From the NCBI RefSeq assembly GCF_036010665.1, contig NZ_CP108581.1, forward strand, positions 7,307,535 to 7,371,534: a stretch of 64,000 nt of DNA. The letters run 5' to 3'. Under the pieces are notes generated by a model. That model searched no databases. It was given only the letters and a program-made list of their open reading frames with translations, and was not told the DNA's origin. The DNA is from Microbispora sp. NBC_01189 (lineage in GTDB: Bacteria > Actinomycetota > Actinomycetes > Streptosporangiales > Streptosporangiaceae). The translations under genes were made by a program, and so were the position numbers. How positions within the stretch are numbered: the first letter of the stretch is position 1; each line of letters opens with the position of its first letter. Positions 49,105-57,991 of the stretch are shown here, piece after piece.

Positions 49105-50088
49105 TCAGCCCCGGCTGCCCGCCGGGGTGGGGGTCGGGCTCGGGCTGTGCGGCGCCACCGAGGGCTCGAACGCCGTGGCCCCGCTGCCGATGCCGTACGC
49201 GCCCGAGCGGCCGACCAGTTGCTCCCGCAGAGCGTAGACCACCACGACCCGGCCCGCGGCGAAATCGAGAGTGTCGACGGTCGAGACGGCCGAGGCCACC
49301 CCTCCCGTGTCGTGCAGGGCCTCGATGACCCCGCCCGTGCCGGAGGCGTTGGCGGTGCCCGCGAGGACGGTGCCGAGAGCGCCGCTGTCGAGACCGGCGG
49401 CGACCGAGACGACGGCGTTCGTCTCCCGTTCGGCGTCCTCCCCGTCGTACGGCTGGGCCGGCGCGAGCACGATGGCCATCGTCGCCCGCTCCTCGGGCTT
49501 GCCGCTCAGGGTCAGGAAGTCGCCCGACTGGAACGCCTCCAGGACTCCGGCTGCCGCCACATTGGGCCGGCCCGCCTGCCCGCGGTCGTTGGTCACGACC
49601 GCGCTCGCGAGCATCGCGGCGGCCTTGTCGTACGGCGAGGCGCCGTCGGGGAACGCCGTGCCGGGCGGGGCGAGGGTGGTCGCCAGCCCGTCGACGAGAC
49701 TCGCCTGGCCGGCCTCGACGAACTTCTCGGTGAGGCTGATCCTGCCGCTGTAGACGCCGCCCGCGCTGGTCACGAGCTTCTCGACCGCGTCGCGCATCGC
49801 GGCGGGCGCGCCCGGCGCCTCGACGAGCAGGACGTGCTCCCCCACGAGCTGGCCGCGTACGAGGTCGGCCAGGTGCGCGGTGATCAGCGAATCGGAGCCC
49901 TCCTCGCGGGTCTGCAGCTGCGAGATCTGGGCCAGGTTGCTCTCGTTGGCCTTCCGCAGGGACGCGGTCATCTCCTCGGCCGACTTGAAGAACATGGGCT
50001 CCAGCACGGTGCTGCCCAGCACGATGCCGACCGTGAGCGCGAGGAAGATCGCCACGATGGAGACGAGGTGATAACGGAAATCGATCAC
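49105..50088 (-). CDS. steB: SteB / MctB-family envelope protein
   Basis: 327 residues. One N-terminal membrane helix (VSIVAIFLALTVGIVLGSTV), then a periplasmic coiled coil and a folded domain ending in a Pro/Ser tail. The family is known as MctB (copper transport, Rv1698) in Mycobacterium and SteB in Corynebacterium, where it works with SteA at cell separation. The GTG start overlaps the steA stop by 4 bases. The division role is inferred from this pairing. Confidence 0.9.
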   Translation of the reverse strand: MIDFRYHLVSIVAIFLALTVGIVLGSTVLEPMFFKSAEEMTASLRKANESNLAQISQLQTREEGSDSLITAHLADLVRGQLVGEHVLLVEAPGAPAAMRDAVEKLVTSAGGVYSGRISLTEKFVEAGQASLVDGLATTLAPPGTAFPDGASPYDKAAAMLASAVVTNDRGQAGRPNVAAAGVLEAFQSGDFLTLSGKPEERATMAIVLAPAQPYDGEDAERETNAVVSVAAGLDSGALGTVLAGTANASGTGGVIEALHDTGGVASAVSTVDTLDFAAGRVVVVYALREQLVGRSGAYGIGSGATAFEPSVAPHSPSPTPTPAGSRG

Positions 50089-51284
50089 GAGAAGAGTCCG
50101 ACCAACCAGAAGACGAAGCCGTTCCAGGCCACGCGCAGGCCGTTCAGCCACACCTGGCCGATCGGCGAAACCGAGATCACCACACCAATCGTGACCAGGG
50201 TGGTGGCGACGAGCAGTAACAGGGAGGGGGTGGAGATGCGGCTGCGGTAGAGCCGGCTCACGCCCTTGGCGTCCACGAGCTTGCTGCCCACGCGCAGCCG
50301 GGTGAGGAAGGTGCTCGCCGCGCCCGACCTGCCCTTGTCGAGGAACTCGTCCAGCGTCCAGTGCGTGCCGACCGCGACGATCAGCGTCGCGCCCTTGTCG
50401 TCGGCCAGGAGCATCGCGATGTCCTCGCTGGTCCCGGTCGCGGGGAACACGACCGCCTCCTGGCCCAGCCGGTGCACCCGCTCCAGCCCCGGCGCCCGGC
50501 CGTCCCGGTAGGCGTGGACGACCAGCTCAGCGCCGCAGCGCAGCGCCTTCTCGGAGACCGAGTCGAAGTCGCCGACGATGATGTCGGGGACGTAGCCCGC
50601 CTCCAGCAGGGCGTCCGCGCCGCCGTCCACCCCGATGAGCACGGGACGGTACTCGCGGATGTAAGGCCGGAGCGTCGCGATGTCCTCCTTGTAGTGGTAA
50701 CCGCGGACCACGATGAGCGCGTGGCGGTTCTCCAGGGAGATGCGGATGTCCGGCACGCCGACGCCGTCGATGAGCAGGTCGCGCTCACGCCGGACGTACT
50801 CCATCGTGTTCGCGGCGAACGCCTCGATCTGGACGGCGAGGCCCGCCCGGGCCTCGATCATCGCCGCCTCGACGCTCTCGGCGGTCTGCGTCTCCCCCTT
50901 GCCGACCAGTTCGTCGCCGAGATAGATCATGCCGTCGTGGACGCGGATCACGTCGCCGTCCGCGATCCGCTCGAAGAGCTCCGGCGACGCGTTGTCGATC
51001 AACGCGACGCCCGCGTCGATCAGGATCTGCGGCCCGAGGTTGGGGTAGCGACCGCTGATACTGGCGGCCGCGTTCACCACGGCGGCCACGCCGCACGCGA
51101 CAAGAGCCTCCCCGCTGACCCGGTCGATGTCGACGTGATCGATAATCGCGATTTCACCGGGCTTGAGGCGCTTGGTCAGCCTCTTCGTCCGTCTGTCGAT
51201 TCTCGCCACTGCCGACACCCCGGGAAGGCCCTCGACCTTCCTGCGGCGGAGGCCCGGAACGTTCAAGCTCGGGACCTTCATCAT
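50085..51284 (-). CDS. steA: SteA-like cytokinetic-ring protein
   Basis: 399 residues. A helical N-terminus with DRRTKRLTKRLKPGEIAIID, a thiamine-pyrophosphokinase-like domain (about 170-340: GVDGGADALLEAGYVPDIIVGDFDS) and a C-terminal membrane segment (about 355-375). This is the Rv1697/SteA family: in Corynebacterium SteA and SteB form a complex in the cytokinetic ring that promotes daughter-cell separation. Several ATGs are close together; the one at 51284 has AGGA 8 bases upstream. Located between recN and steB as in Mycobacterium. Confidence 0.92.
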   Translation of the reverse strand: MMKVPSLNVPGLRRRKVEGLPGVSAVARIDRRTKRLTKRLKPGEIAIIDHVDIDRVSGEALVACGVAAVVNAAASISGRYPNLGPQILIDAGVALIDNASPELFERIADGDVIRVHDGMIYLGDELVGKGETQTAESVEAAMIEARAGLAVQIEAFAANTMEYVRRERDLLIDGVGVPDIRISLENRHALIVVRGYHYKEDIATLRPYIREYRPVLIGVDGGADALLEAGYVPDIIVGDFDSVSEKALRCGAELVVHAYRDGRAPGLERVHRLGQEAVVFPATGTSEDIAMLLADDKGATLIVAVGTHWTLDEFLDKGRSGAASTFLTRLRVGSKLVDAKGVSRLYRSRISTPSLLLLVATTLVTIGVVISVSPIGQVWLNGLRVAWNGFVFWLVGLFS

Positions 51285-51514
51285 GACCATCCTGCCAGAG
51301 GCGGAGACCGCCACGCTTCCACACCCCAAGGCTCGTCTGAATTGTCACCGCAAGTCAGGGATGTTGCCGAGGCGCGGGACCGGGGGCGTCCTGGTCCGCG
51401 CACCTGTCTCGTGACGACGTCCGTCCCCCGTTCCTCCGCCCCCACGTGCCCCGGGGCTTGACTGCTTCCCGGCGCGCACTGATCCAAACGCCACCCCCGG
51501 CGCGCTCCGCAGAG

Positions 51515-51580
51515 TGTACGGGAATGGCCAGGTCAGCGCGTACGGGATGCCAGGTTGGCGCGTACGGGATGCCAGGTCAG
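51515..51580. repeat. Three 22-bp tandem repeats at the end of recN
   Basis: GCGTACGGGATGCCAGGTTGG (51538) and GCGTACGGGATGCCAGGTCAG (51560) follow a diverged copy at 51515. They lie at and after the recN stop. Confidence 0.75.
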
Positions 51581-53364
51581 CCGGTGCCGGCCCGCCGGCC
51601 GGAACCCCGGGCCGCCTTCGACGCCCCCTTCTCCCGGGCGCCCTTCTCCCGTGCGCCCTTGTCCGCGGCGGCGATGGACAGCAGCTCCGCCGCGTGCGCC
51701 CGCCCGAGCTCGGAGTCCTCCAGGCCGGCGAGCATCCGCGACAGCTCCCGCTCGCGCCCCTCCCGGTCGAGCGCCACCACGCCGCTGCGGACCACCCGGC
51801 CGTCGCTCGCCTTCTCGACCACGAGGTGCTGGTCGGCGAACGCCGCGACCTGCGGGAGATGGGTGACCACGATCACCTGGGCGGTCCGGGCCAGCGTGGC
51901 CAGCCGCCGGCCGATCTCCACGGCCGCCTTGCCGCCCACGCCCGCGTCGACCTCGTCGAAGACGAACGTCGGGACGGGGTCGGCCCCGGCGAACACCACC
52001 TCGATCGCCAGCATCACCCGGCTCAGCTCGCCGCCCGAGGCCCCCTTGGTCAGCGGCAGCGGCGGCGCGCCGGGGTGGGAGGCCAGGCGGAGCTCGACCT
52101 CGTCGACGCCGTGTGGCCCGAACTCGCCGGCGGCCGTGATGGCGACGCTCACCCGCGCGTGCGGCATGGCGAGAGCCGTGAGCTCGGTGGTGACCGCCTC
52201 GCCGAAACGCTCGGCCGCGGCGGTCCGGATGGCGGTCAGCTCCCCGGCCAGCTCTCCGAGCCGCCCGCCGAGCTCACTGTGCTCCCGGGTCAGCTCCTCG
52301 ATGCGGTCGTCGTCGCCGTCGAGCTCCGTCAGCCTCTCGGCGGCCCGCTGCGCCCAGGCGAGCACGGCGGAGACGTCCTCGCCGTACTTGCGCATGAGGC
52401 CGTTCAGGGCCGCCCTGCGCTCCTGCACCGCGGCGAGCCGCGCCGGGTCGGCCTCCACCGACTCGGCGTACGCCGCCAGCTCGGTCGCCACGTCGGAGAC
52501 CAGATAACCGGCCTCGGCCAGCCGTTCGGCGAGCCCGGCGAGCGCGGGGTCGTAGTCGCGCACGGACTCCACGGCCGTCTTCGCGTGGCCGAGCAGCGAC
52601 ACGGCGTCCTGCACGTCCTGCGCGGTCGTCATGGGGTCGCCGAGCAGCGCCGCGTGGGCGGTCGTGGCGGCGGTGCGCAGCGCGTCGGCGTGGGAGAGCC
52701 GCTCGGCCTCCTCCTTGAGCTCGGCGTCCTCCCCCTGCCTCGGCTCGGCCTTCTCGATCTCCCTCAGGCCGAACCGCAGCACGTCGGCCTCCTGCGCCCG
52801 CTCCCTGGCCTTCGCGGTCAGCTCGCGGAGCAGGTCGCCCACCTGCTTGTGCCGCTTGTACGCCTGCTCGTAGGCACGCAGCGGCTTGACCAGCTCGTCT
52901 CCGGCGTAGCGGTCGAGCGCCGCGCGCTGCCTGCCGGGTTGCAGCAGGCGCTGCTGGTCCATCTGCCCGTGCACGGCCACGAGGTCGTCGGCGATGAAGG
53001 TCAGGGTCCCGACCGGTACGGTGCGGCCGCCGAGCCAGGCGCGGGAGCGGCCCTCTGCGGAGACCGACCGGGAGATGATGAGCTGCCCGTCCTCGACCTC
53101 GCCGCCGACGTCGGCGACCTGCTGGGCCACCCGCCCCTCGGCCTCGATCACGAGGGTGCCCTCGATGAGCGCCTTGTCGGCACCCGGGCGCACCCTCGCG
53201 GGGTCTGCCCGCCCCCCGAACAGCAGGCCGAGGCCGGTCACGACCATCGTCTTGCCCGCGCCTGTCTCACCCGTGACGACGGTGAATCCGGGTGACAGCT
53301 CCAGAACGGCCTCGTCGATCACGCCGAGCCCCTGGATGCGGACCTCCTCGACCCGTGGCCGCAC
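51577..53364 (-). CDS. recN: DNA repair protein RecN
   Basis: SMC-like ATPase that gathers broken DNA ends. 595 residues: Walker A VTGETGAGKTMVV near 30, two coiled-coil arms (about 160-370), ABC signature LTKGASGGELSRVMLA and a Walker B VFDEVDAGVGG. The C-terminus has an extra basic repeat KGAREKGAREKGA before the end. The GTG follows GGGAGGG. Conserved order recN-nadK-tlyA upstream and steA downstream. Confidence 0.97.
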   Translation of the reverse strand: MRPRVEEVRIQGLGVIDEAVLELSPGFTVVTGETGAGKTMVVTGLGLLFGGRADPARVRPGADKALIEGTLVIEAEGRVAQQVADVGGEVEDGQLIISRSVSAEGRSRAWLGGRTVPVGTLTFIADDLVAVHGQMDQQRLLQPGRQRAALDRYAGDELVKPLRAYEQAYKRHKQVGDLLRELTAKARERAQEADVLRFGLREIEKAEPRQGEDAELKEEAERLSHADALRTAATTAHAALLGDPMTTAQDVQDAVSLLGHAKTAVESVRDYDPALAGLAERLAEAGYLVSDVATELAAYAESVEADPARLAAVQERRAALNGLMRKYGEDVSAVLAWAQRAAERLTELDGDDDRIEELTREHSELGGRLGELAGELTAIRTAAAERFGEAVTTELTALAMPHARVSVAITAAGEFGPHGVDEVELRLASHPGAPPLPLTKGASGGELSRVMLAIEVVFAGADPVPTFVFDEVDAGVGGKAAVEIGRRLATLARTAQVIVVTHLPQVAAFADQHLVVEKASDGRVVRSGVVALDREGRERELSRMLAGLEDSELGRAHAAELLSIAAADKGAREKGAREKGASKAARGSGRRAGTG

Positions 53365-53533
53365 TGGTCCCTCCCGTTATGCCGACCGAACCCGCCAGAG
53401 ATCCTACGCGTAACTCGTCAAGATTTTCGAGGACGGCGGGTCGGGATCGCGATCCGAACGAGAATCTGTGGACAAGGAATCGCTGGTCAACGGCCAAATC
53501 ACCATCAACCGCCACGACTCCGTCACTGATCTG

Positions 53534-53594
53534 GGGTCAGCTGGTTCAGGGTCAGCCGGCCCAGGGTCAGCCGGGGTCGCCGGCCCGGGGTCAG
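53534..53594. repeat. Short GGGTCAG repeats between nadK and recN
   Basis: GGGTCAG occurs at 53534, 53549, 53564 and 53588, the first three at 15-base spacing, within CAGCCGG-type units. It spans the nadK stop. Confidence 0.6.
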
Positions 53595-54511
53595 CCGGAG
53601 CGCACCCGGCCGCGCCAGCCCTGAACGGGCAGGTCGAACTTCGCGACCAGGCGGTCGGTGAAGGGCGCGCCGGTGGTCTCCACACCGAGGAGCCGGGCGA
53701 GCCGTACGGGCACCTCCCCCTTGCGGACCTCCACCCTGGCGCCCGGCGGCACGTCGAAGCGGCGGCGGCCGTCGCACCACAGCACCCCGGCGCTGGTGTC
53801 GGGCAGGATCTCCACCGCGAGCGTGGATCTCGGCGACACCACCATCGGCCGGGCGAACAGCGCGTGGGCGCTGTTGGGCACCAGCAGCAGCGCCTCGACC
53901 TCGGGCCAGACGACCGGGCCGCCCGCCGAGAACGCGTACGCCGTCGAGCCCGTCGGCGTCGCGCAGATGACGCCGTCGCAGCCCCACCGGGACAGCGGCC
54001 GGCCGTCGATCTCCGCGACGACCTCCAGCATGCGGTCCTTCTTCTCCACTGACGCCTCGTTGAGCGCCCAGGTCCGCGCGAGCACCGAGCCGTTCAGGCG
54101 CACGACGACCTCGATCGTCATGCGCTCCTCGACCTCGTAGCTCCCCTCGGCCACCCGGTCCACCACGGACGCGAGGTCCTCCATCTCGGCCTCCGCGAGG
54201 AAGCCCACATGGCCGAGGTTCACCCCCAGCAGCGGCACCCCCGCCGGACGGGCCAGTTCCGCGGCCCGCAGCAGCGTGCCGTCACCGCCCAGGACGATGA
54301 TCAGCTCGGCCTCCTGCGACGCGGCCCCGTTCTCGGGGACCACCTCGGCCAGTGCGCACCCGAGCTCCTCGGCCTCGTCGTCCAGCACCCGGACGTTGAC
54401 GCCCGCCGCGATCAGCCGTTCCATGACCAACTGGGCGCTGCGCACCGCCGCCTCCCGGCCCGTGTGCGCCGTGACCAGGACGGTCCTCTTGGCGTCCGCC
54501 CGGTCGTCCAC
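53591..54511 (-). CDS. nadK: NAD kinase
   Basis: Phosphorylates NAD to NADP. 306 residues with VLGGDGTLLRAAE, the substrate loop LNEASVEKKDRM and ATPTGSTAYAFSAGGP. Start uncertain: GTG 54511 has GGGAGG 4 bases away and gives the usual short N-terminus (VDDRADAKRTVLV). Upstream GTGs at 54564 and 54583 would add a Gly/Thr-rich stretch. Follows tlyA, as in Mycobacterium (Rv1694-Rv1695). Confidence 0.96.
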   Translation of the reverse strand: MDDRADAKRTVLVTAHTGREAAVRSAQLVMERLIAAGVNVRVLDDEAEELGCALAEVVPENGAASQEAELIIVLGGDGTLLRAAELARPAGVPLLGVNLGHVGFLAEAEMEDLASVVDRVAEGSYEVEERMTIEVVVRLNGSVLARTWALNEASVEKKDRMLEVVAEIDGRPLSRWGCDGVICATPTGSTAYAFSAGGPVVWPEVEALLLVPNSAHALFARPMVVSPRSTLAVEILPDTSAGVLWCDGRRRFDVPPGARVEVRKGEVPVRLARLLGVETTGAPFTDRLVAKFDLPVQGWRGRVRSG

Positions 54512-54636
54512 CACGCCTCCCGTACCGCCTGTGCCGCTAACCGTGCCGCCTGCTGTGCCGCTCACCGTGCTCGTCGTCTCCACGCCTCGCCGCCCGCGAC
54601 CGATCCCCGGCCCGTGACCGCTCTCGCCGCCCGCGC

Positions 54637-55446
54637 TCACTGAGGCCCCTCCGCGACCGCCGCGCCGATGGCCGCGTCCAGGTCGGGGACCGGGTCGTGC
54701 CCCGGTCCCTTCCCCAGCCACAACAGGTATTCCACGTTGCCCGACGGCCCGGGCAGCGGGCTCGCCGTCACTCCCTTGACGGTCAGGCCCAGCGACCGGG
54801 CGCTGACCGCGACGTCCCGCACCGCCTCCGCGCGCAGAGCGGGGTCGCGTACGACGCCGCCCGCGCCCACGCGGTCCTTGCCCACCTCGAACTGGGGTTT
54901 GACCAGCATCGCGAAGTCCGCCACCCCGGCCGCGCACGCCGTCAGCGCGGGCAGGACCAGGCGAAGGGAGATGAAGGACAGGTCTCCGACGACCAGCGTC
55001 GGGGGCTCCCCGACCATCTCCGGGGTCAGATCCCGGACGTTGACCCGCTCCATCACCGTCACCCTCGGATCGGTCCGGAGCGACCAGGCGAGCTGGCCGT
55101 ACCCCACGTCGACCGCGAGAACGTGCGCGGCGCCGTTCCTGAGCAGCACGTCGGTGAACCCACCGGTCGAGGCACCGGCGTCGAGGCACCGGCGCCCCTC
55201 GGCGCTCAGGCCCGCGAAGGCGCTCAGCGCGCCGAGCAGCTTGTGCGCCCCCCTGGACACGTAGTCCGGGCCCTCCGGCGTCTCGGCCACGACGATGGGC
55301 GCGGCAGTGTCCACCTGGGTGGCCGCCTTGCCCGCGACGCGGCCGCTGACACTCACCCGGCCCGCCTCGATGAGCTGCGCCGCCTGCTCACGGGACCGGG
55401 CGAGCCCGCGGCGCACGAGTTCGCTGTCCAGCCGGACGCGCTTCAC
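54637..55446 (-). CDS. tlyA: TlyA, 16S/23S rRNA 2'-O-methyltransferase
   Basis: 269 residues. An S4 RNA-binding domain (1-60: LDSELVRRGLARSREQAAQL) and an RrmJ-type methyltransferase with CLDAGASTGGFTDVLLRNGA (SAM site) and MLVKPQFEVGK. In Mycobacterium TlyA methylates C1409 of 16S and C1920 of 23S rRNA and sets capreomycin sensitivity. The GTG start overlaps the upstream small gene by 4 bases. Confidence 0.96.
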   Translation of the reverse strand: MKRVRLDSELVRRGLARSREQAAQLIEAGRVSVSGRVAGKAATQVDTAAPIVVAETPEGPDYVSRGAHKLLGALSAFAGLSAEGRRCLDAGASTGGFTDVLLRNGAAHVLAVDVGYGQLAWSLRTDPRVTVMERVNVRDLTPEMVGEPPTLVVGDLSFISLRLVLPALTACAAGVADFAMLVKPQFEVGKDRVGAGGVVRDPALRAEAVRDVAVSARSLGLTVKGVTASPLPGPSGNVEYLLWLGKGPGHDPVPDLDAAIGAAVAEGPQ

Positions 55447-55715
55447 CCGGCCTCCGCCGGCCGTCCACCGGGGCTCTCCACGCCGGAGTGCTCCCCGCCG
55501 GAGCCCCCCACGCCGGAGCGCTCCCCGCCGGATTCTCCGCCGGAGTCCTCGACGGACGCGAGCACCGTCTCAAGGCCGGTGAGAACCCGTTCGAAGACTC
55601 CCACGTGCCCGGACACCGGCGTCTGCGCCAGCTCCCCGAGCGGCGACAACGCGGCCCGCACGCCGTCGGCGCCCGACACGGGTGGCTCCCCCGGCGCGAT
55701 ATCGCTGTCGGTCAT
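55443..55715 (-). CDS. Small Gly/Ser-rich protein upstream of tlyA
   Basis: 90 residues from an ATG with GGAAGGG upstream. The conserved-looking half (VRAALSPLGELAQTPVSGHVGVFERVLTGLET, in two amphipathic stretches) is followed by repetitive SGGESGGERSG-type sequence. It holds the place of Mycobacterium Rv1693, a small unknown protein before tlyA. Coupled to tlyA by a GTGA overlap. Function unknown. Confidence 0.75.
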   Translation of the reverse strand: MTDSDIAPGEPPVSGADGVRAALSPLGELAQTPVSGHVGVFERVLTGLETVLASVEDSGGESGGERSGVGGSGGEHSGVESPGGRPAEAG

Positions 55716-55980
55716 GGTCCCTTCCTGCTCCGGTCGGCTGCCCGTGACCGCCGCCTGCGGCTGCCGGGTCGTCCCGACGCTATCGGACGCCACCGGCGAT
55801 CGCGCCGCATCCGGCCGTTCGACGGGGACCTCGCGGTGCCGCCGGCGGGCGACTCGGCCTCGATTCCGCGCGGGCGGCCGGTGAAAGGCCTACTGTCGGT
55901 GGTAGGAGGAATCGCATCAGCGACCCGTGGGCCGCGCGCGGCCCACCGGGAACACGGACCGTGAGGAGAAAGGCAGGCGC

Positions 55981-56328
55981 ATGGCGACCGTCGAGGAATG
56001 CCGGGCGGCGCTGGACAAGCTCGTCGAGCAGTTCGACGGCATAAGCCGGGAGGACCGCGCCAAACACGTCGTCGAACGCAGGCTCGCCTGCCACATCTCC
56101 GACCTCGGCGTGACCTTCTTCGGCCGCATCCACCGCACCGGGCTCGACCCCTTCAAAGAGGTGCCGCCGGAGGACGGCAGGCCCGCCGAGGTCAAGCTCA
56201 CCCTGAAGAGCGGGGACCTGATCTCCATGGTGAACGGCGAACTCGACATGGGCCGTGCGCTGTTCGGCGGCCGCGTCAAAATCGATGCCAGCCTCGGCGA
56301 CCTTCTCCGTCTCCGCAAGCTCCTCTGA
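55981..56328 (+). CDS. SCP2 sterol-binding-like protein
   Basis: 115 residues, one complete SCP2 domain: ISDLGVTFFGRIHRTG, VKLTLKSGDLISMVNGELD and a C-terminal LFGGRVKIDASLGDLLRL. Such single-domain proteins bind lipids or hydrophobic ligands in the cytosol. A strong GAGGAGAAAGG leader supports the ATG at 55981. It is the only plus-strand gene inside the minus-strand tlyA-HAD-TPR block. Confidence 0.9.
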   Translation: MATVEECRAALDKLVEQFDGISREDRAKHVVERRLACHISDLGVTFFGRIHRTGLDPFKEVPPEDGRPAEVKLTLKSGDLISMVNGELDMGRALFGGRVKIDASLGDLLRLRKLL

Positions 56329-56450
56329 CGCTCCCCGGCGGTCCTTTCCCTGACCCAGCGCTTTCCGGACTGACCGCATCCGGGCCGGCCCTGACCGCAT
56401 CCGGAACGCGGCCGGGCCGGCTCAGCCTTCTCGTACGGGACCTTCCGGGG

Positions 56451-57491
56451 TCACCGGCCGAGTGCCGTCAGCGCCGCCTTCACGGCGTCCTCGTCCGCCT
56501 GCCCGTCGCCCACCGCCTCCCAGGTGGCGGCGCACGCCGCCCGGAGGCCGTCGACGGAGTCGCCCGCTCCGGTGAGCGCGAGCTCGCCGTCCTCCCACGC
56601 GGCCGTCCAGCCACCGCAGGTCCACCCGGCCGTTCCGCGCCGCACGCCGGCCGCGGGCCGGTGCAGCCCCGACAGGTCGGCCGCGATGTGCGTCGGACGG
56701 TGGTGGGGCGCGGCGGTCAGCACGTCGAGAGGACCGGCGACGCCGGTGAGCACGAGCAGGCTGTCGACGCCGGCCCGGTTCGCGCCCTCGATGTCGGTGT
56801 CGAGCCGGTCGCCCACGACGAGCGGCCGCTCCGCCCGGGTCCGGATCATGGACTCGCGGTGCAGCGGCGGCTCCGGCTTGCCCGCCACGGCGGGTTCGAC
56901 GCCGGTGGCGGTGGCGATCACCCGGCTCAGCGAGCCGTTGCCGGGAAGCGTGCCCCTGTCCGTGGGCATGGTGGTGTCGCGGTTGGCCGCGACGAACCAG
57001 GCTCCCCGGCCGACGGCGAGCGCTCCCTCCGCCAGCGACCCGTAGGACAGGTTGTCGGCGAAGCCCTGCACCACGGCGGCGGGCTCGTCGAGGGCCGTCG
57101 TCACCGGGCGCAGCCCGTGCTCGCGCAGCGCCATCCGCAGGCCCATCCCGCCGACGACCAGGACGGCCGCGCCCGCCGGCACGTGCTCCGCCACCAGCCG
57201 GGCGGCCGCCTGCGCGGACGTCACCACGTCCGCCGCGGTCGCGGGAGCGCCCAGATGGCTCAGGTGCTGGGCGATGGCGCCGGGCGTGCGCGACGCGTTG
57301 TTCGTCACGTACGCGAGCCGTACGCCGAGGTCACGGGCCCTGCGCAACGCCTCCGGCGCACCGGGGACCGCGTGCCTGCCGAGGTAGACGACGCCGTCGA
57401 GGTCGAGCAGGAGCGTGTCGTAGGCGTCGACGAGCGCGCCGGGCGCCTGCGGCGCGGGGGAAGACGCGGAGGAAGAGGTGCTCATCGTCAT
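56451..57491 (-). CDS. HAD-IIA family phosphatase (NagD/PGP-like)
   Basis: 346 residues. DTLLLDLDGVVYLG holds the nucleophile Asp pair, VTNNASRT is motif II, and VVGDRLDTDIEGANRAG is motif IV; a type C2 cap lies between. The Mycobacterium homologue in this position (Rv1692) is a glycerol-3-phosphate phosphatase, which may apply here. A C-terminal extension of about 80 residues (from GGWTAAWEDGELAL) is also typical of that group. The ATG overlaps the TPR gene's stop by 4 bases. Confidence 0.92.
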   Translation of the reverse strand: MTMSTSSSASSPAPQAPGALVDAYDTLLLDLDGVVYLGRHAVPGAPEALRRARDLGVRLAYVTNNASRTPGAIAQHLSHLGAPATAADVVTSAQAAARLVAEHVPAGAAVLVVGGMGLRMALREHGLRPVTTALDEPAAVVQGFADNLSYGSLAEGALAVGRGAWFVAANRDTTMPTDRGTLPGNGSLSRVIATATGVEPAVAGKPEPPLHRESMIRTRAERPLVVGDRLDTDIEGANRAGVDSLLVLTGVAGPLDVLTAAPHHRPTHIAADLSGLHRPAAGVRRGTAGWTCGGWTAAWEDGELALTGAGDSVDGLRAACAATWEAVGDGQADEDAVKAALTALGR

Positions 57492-57916
57492 GCCCGCCTC
57501 GCCCGCAGGGTGGCCCGGACCTGCTTGAGCGCCGAGACGTAGTGGCGCAGAGGCCGCATCGCGACCGCCATCGCGAGCGGCTCATGCGCCGCCTCTATGT
57601 CACCGCTGCGCCACAGCGCCATGCCGAGACCGAAGTAGGCGTAGTCCTCCGTCGGGTTGGCGTCGACGATCCAGCGGAAGCTCCCGGCCGCCTCGTCGTA
57701 CCTGCGGGAGTTGAACTGGGCCCTGGCGAGCGCCTCGCGGATGCTGCGCGAGCCGGGCTCGGCCTGGGCGGCGTGCTCCAGAATGGCCGCCGCGGCGGCC
57801 GGGCTCCCCTCTTCGAGCAGTTTCATGCCACGCCTGAACCACTCGTAGACGCCACCTGAAGGCGCACCGCCCGGATCATTCGAAGAAGCATAGGACTCGT
57901 TTCGTCCTTCGATCAT
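57488..57916 (-). CDS. Small tetratricopeptide-repeat protein
   Basis: 142 residues with about three TPR units (YEWFRRGMKLLEEGSPAAAA, REALARAQFNSRRYDEAAGS, YAYFGLGMALWRSGDIEAAH). The ATG has GGAAGG 9 bases upstream. It probably acts as a binding scaffold in the cytosol. It is coupled to the HAD phosphatase, suggesting joint function. Confidence 0.88.
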   Translation of the reverse strand: MIEGRNESYASSNDPGGAPSGGVYEWFRRGMKLLEEGSPAAAAAILEHAAQAEPGSRSIREALARAQFNSRRYDEAAGSFRWIVDANPTEDYAYFGLGMALWRSGDIEAAHEPLAMAVAMRPLRHYVSALKQVRATLRARRA

Positions 57917-57991
57917 CGGGTAAGCCTTCCTGCACTCCGTTTCGTATGAACCGGGCACCGCAGCGTCGAGGAGTCCGGGCCTTATGGCAAC

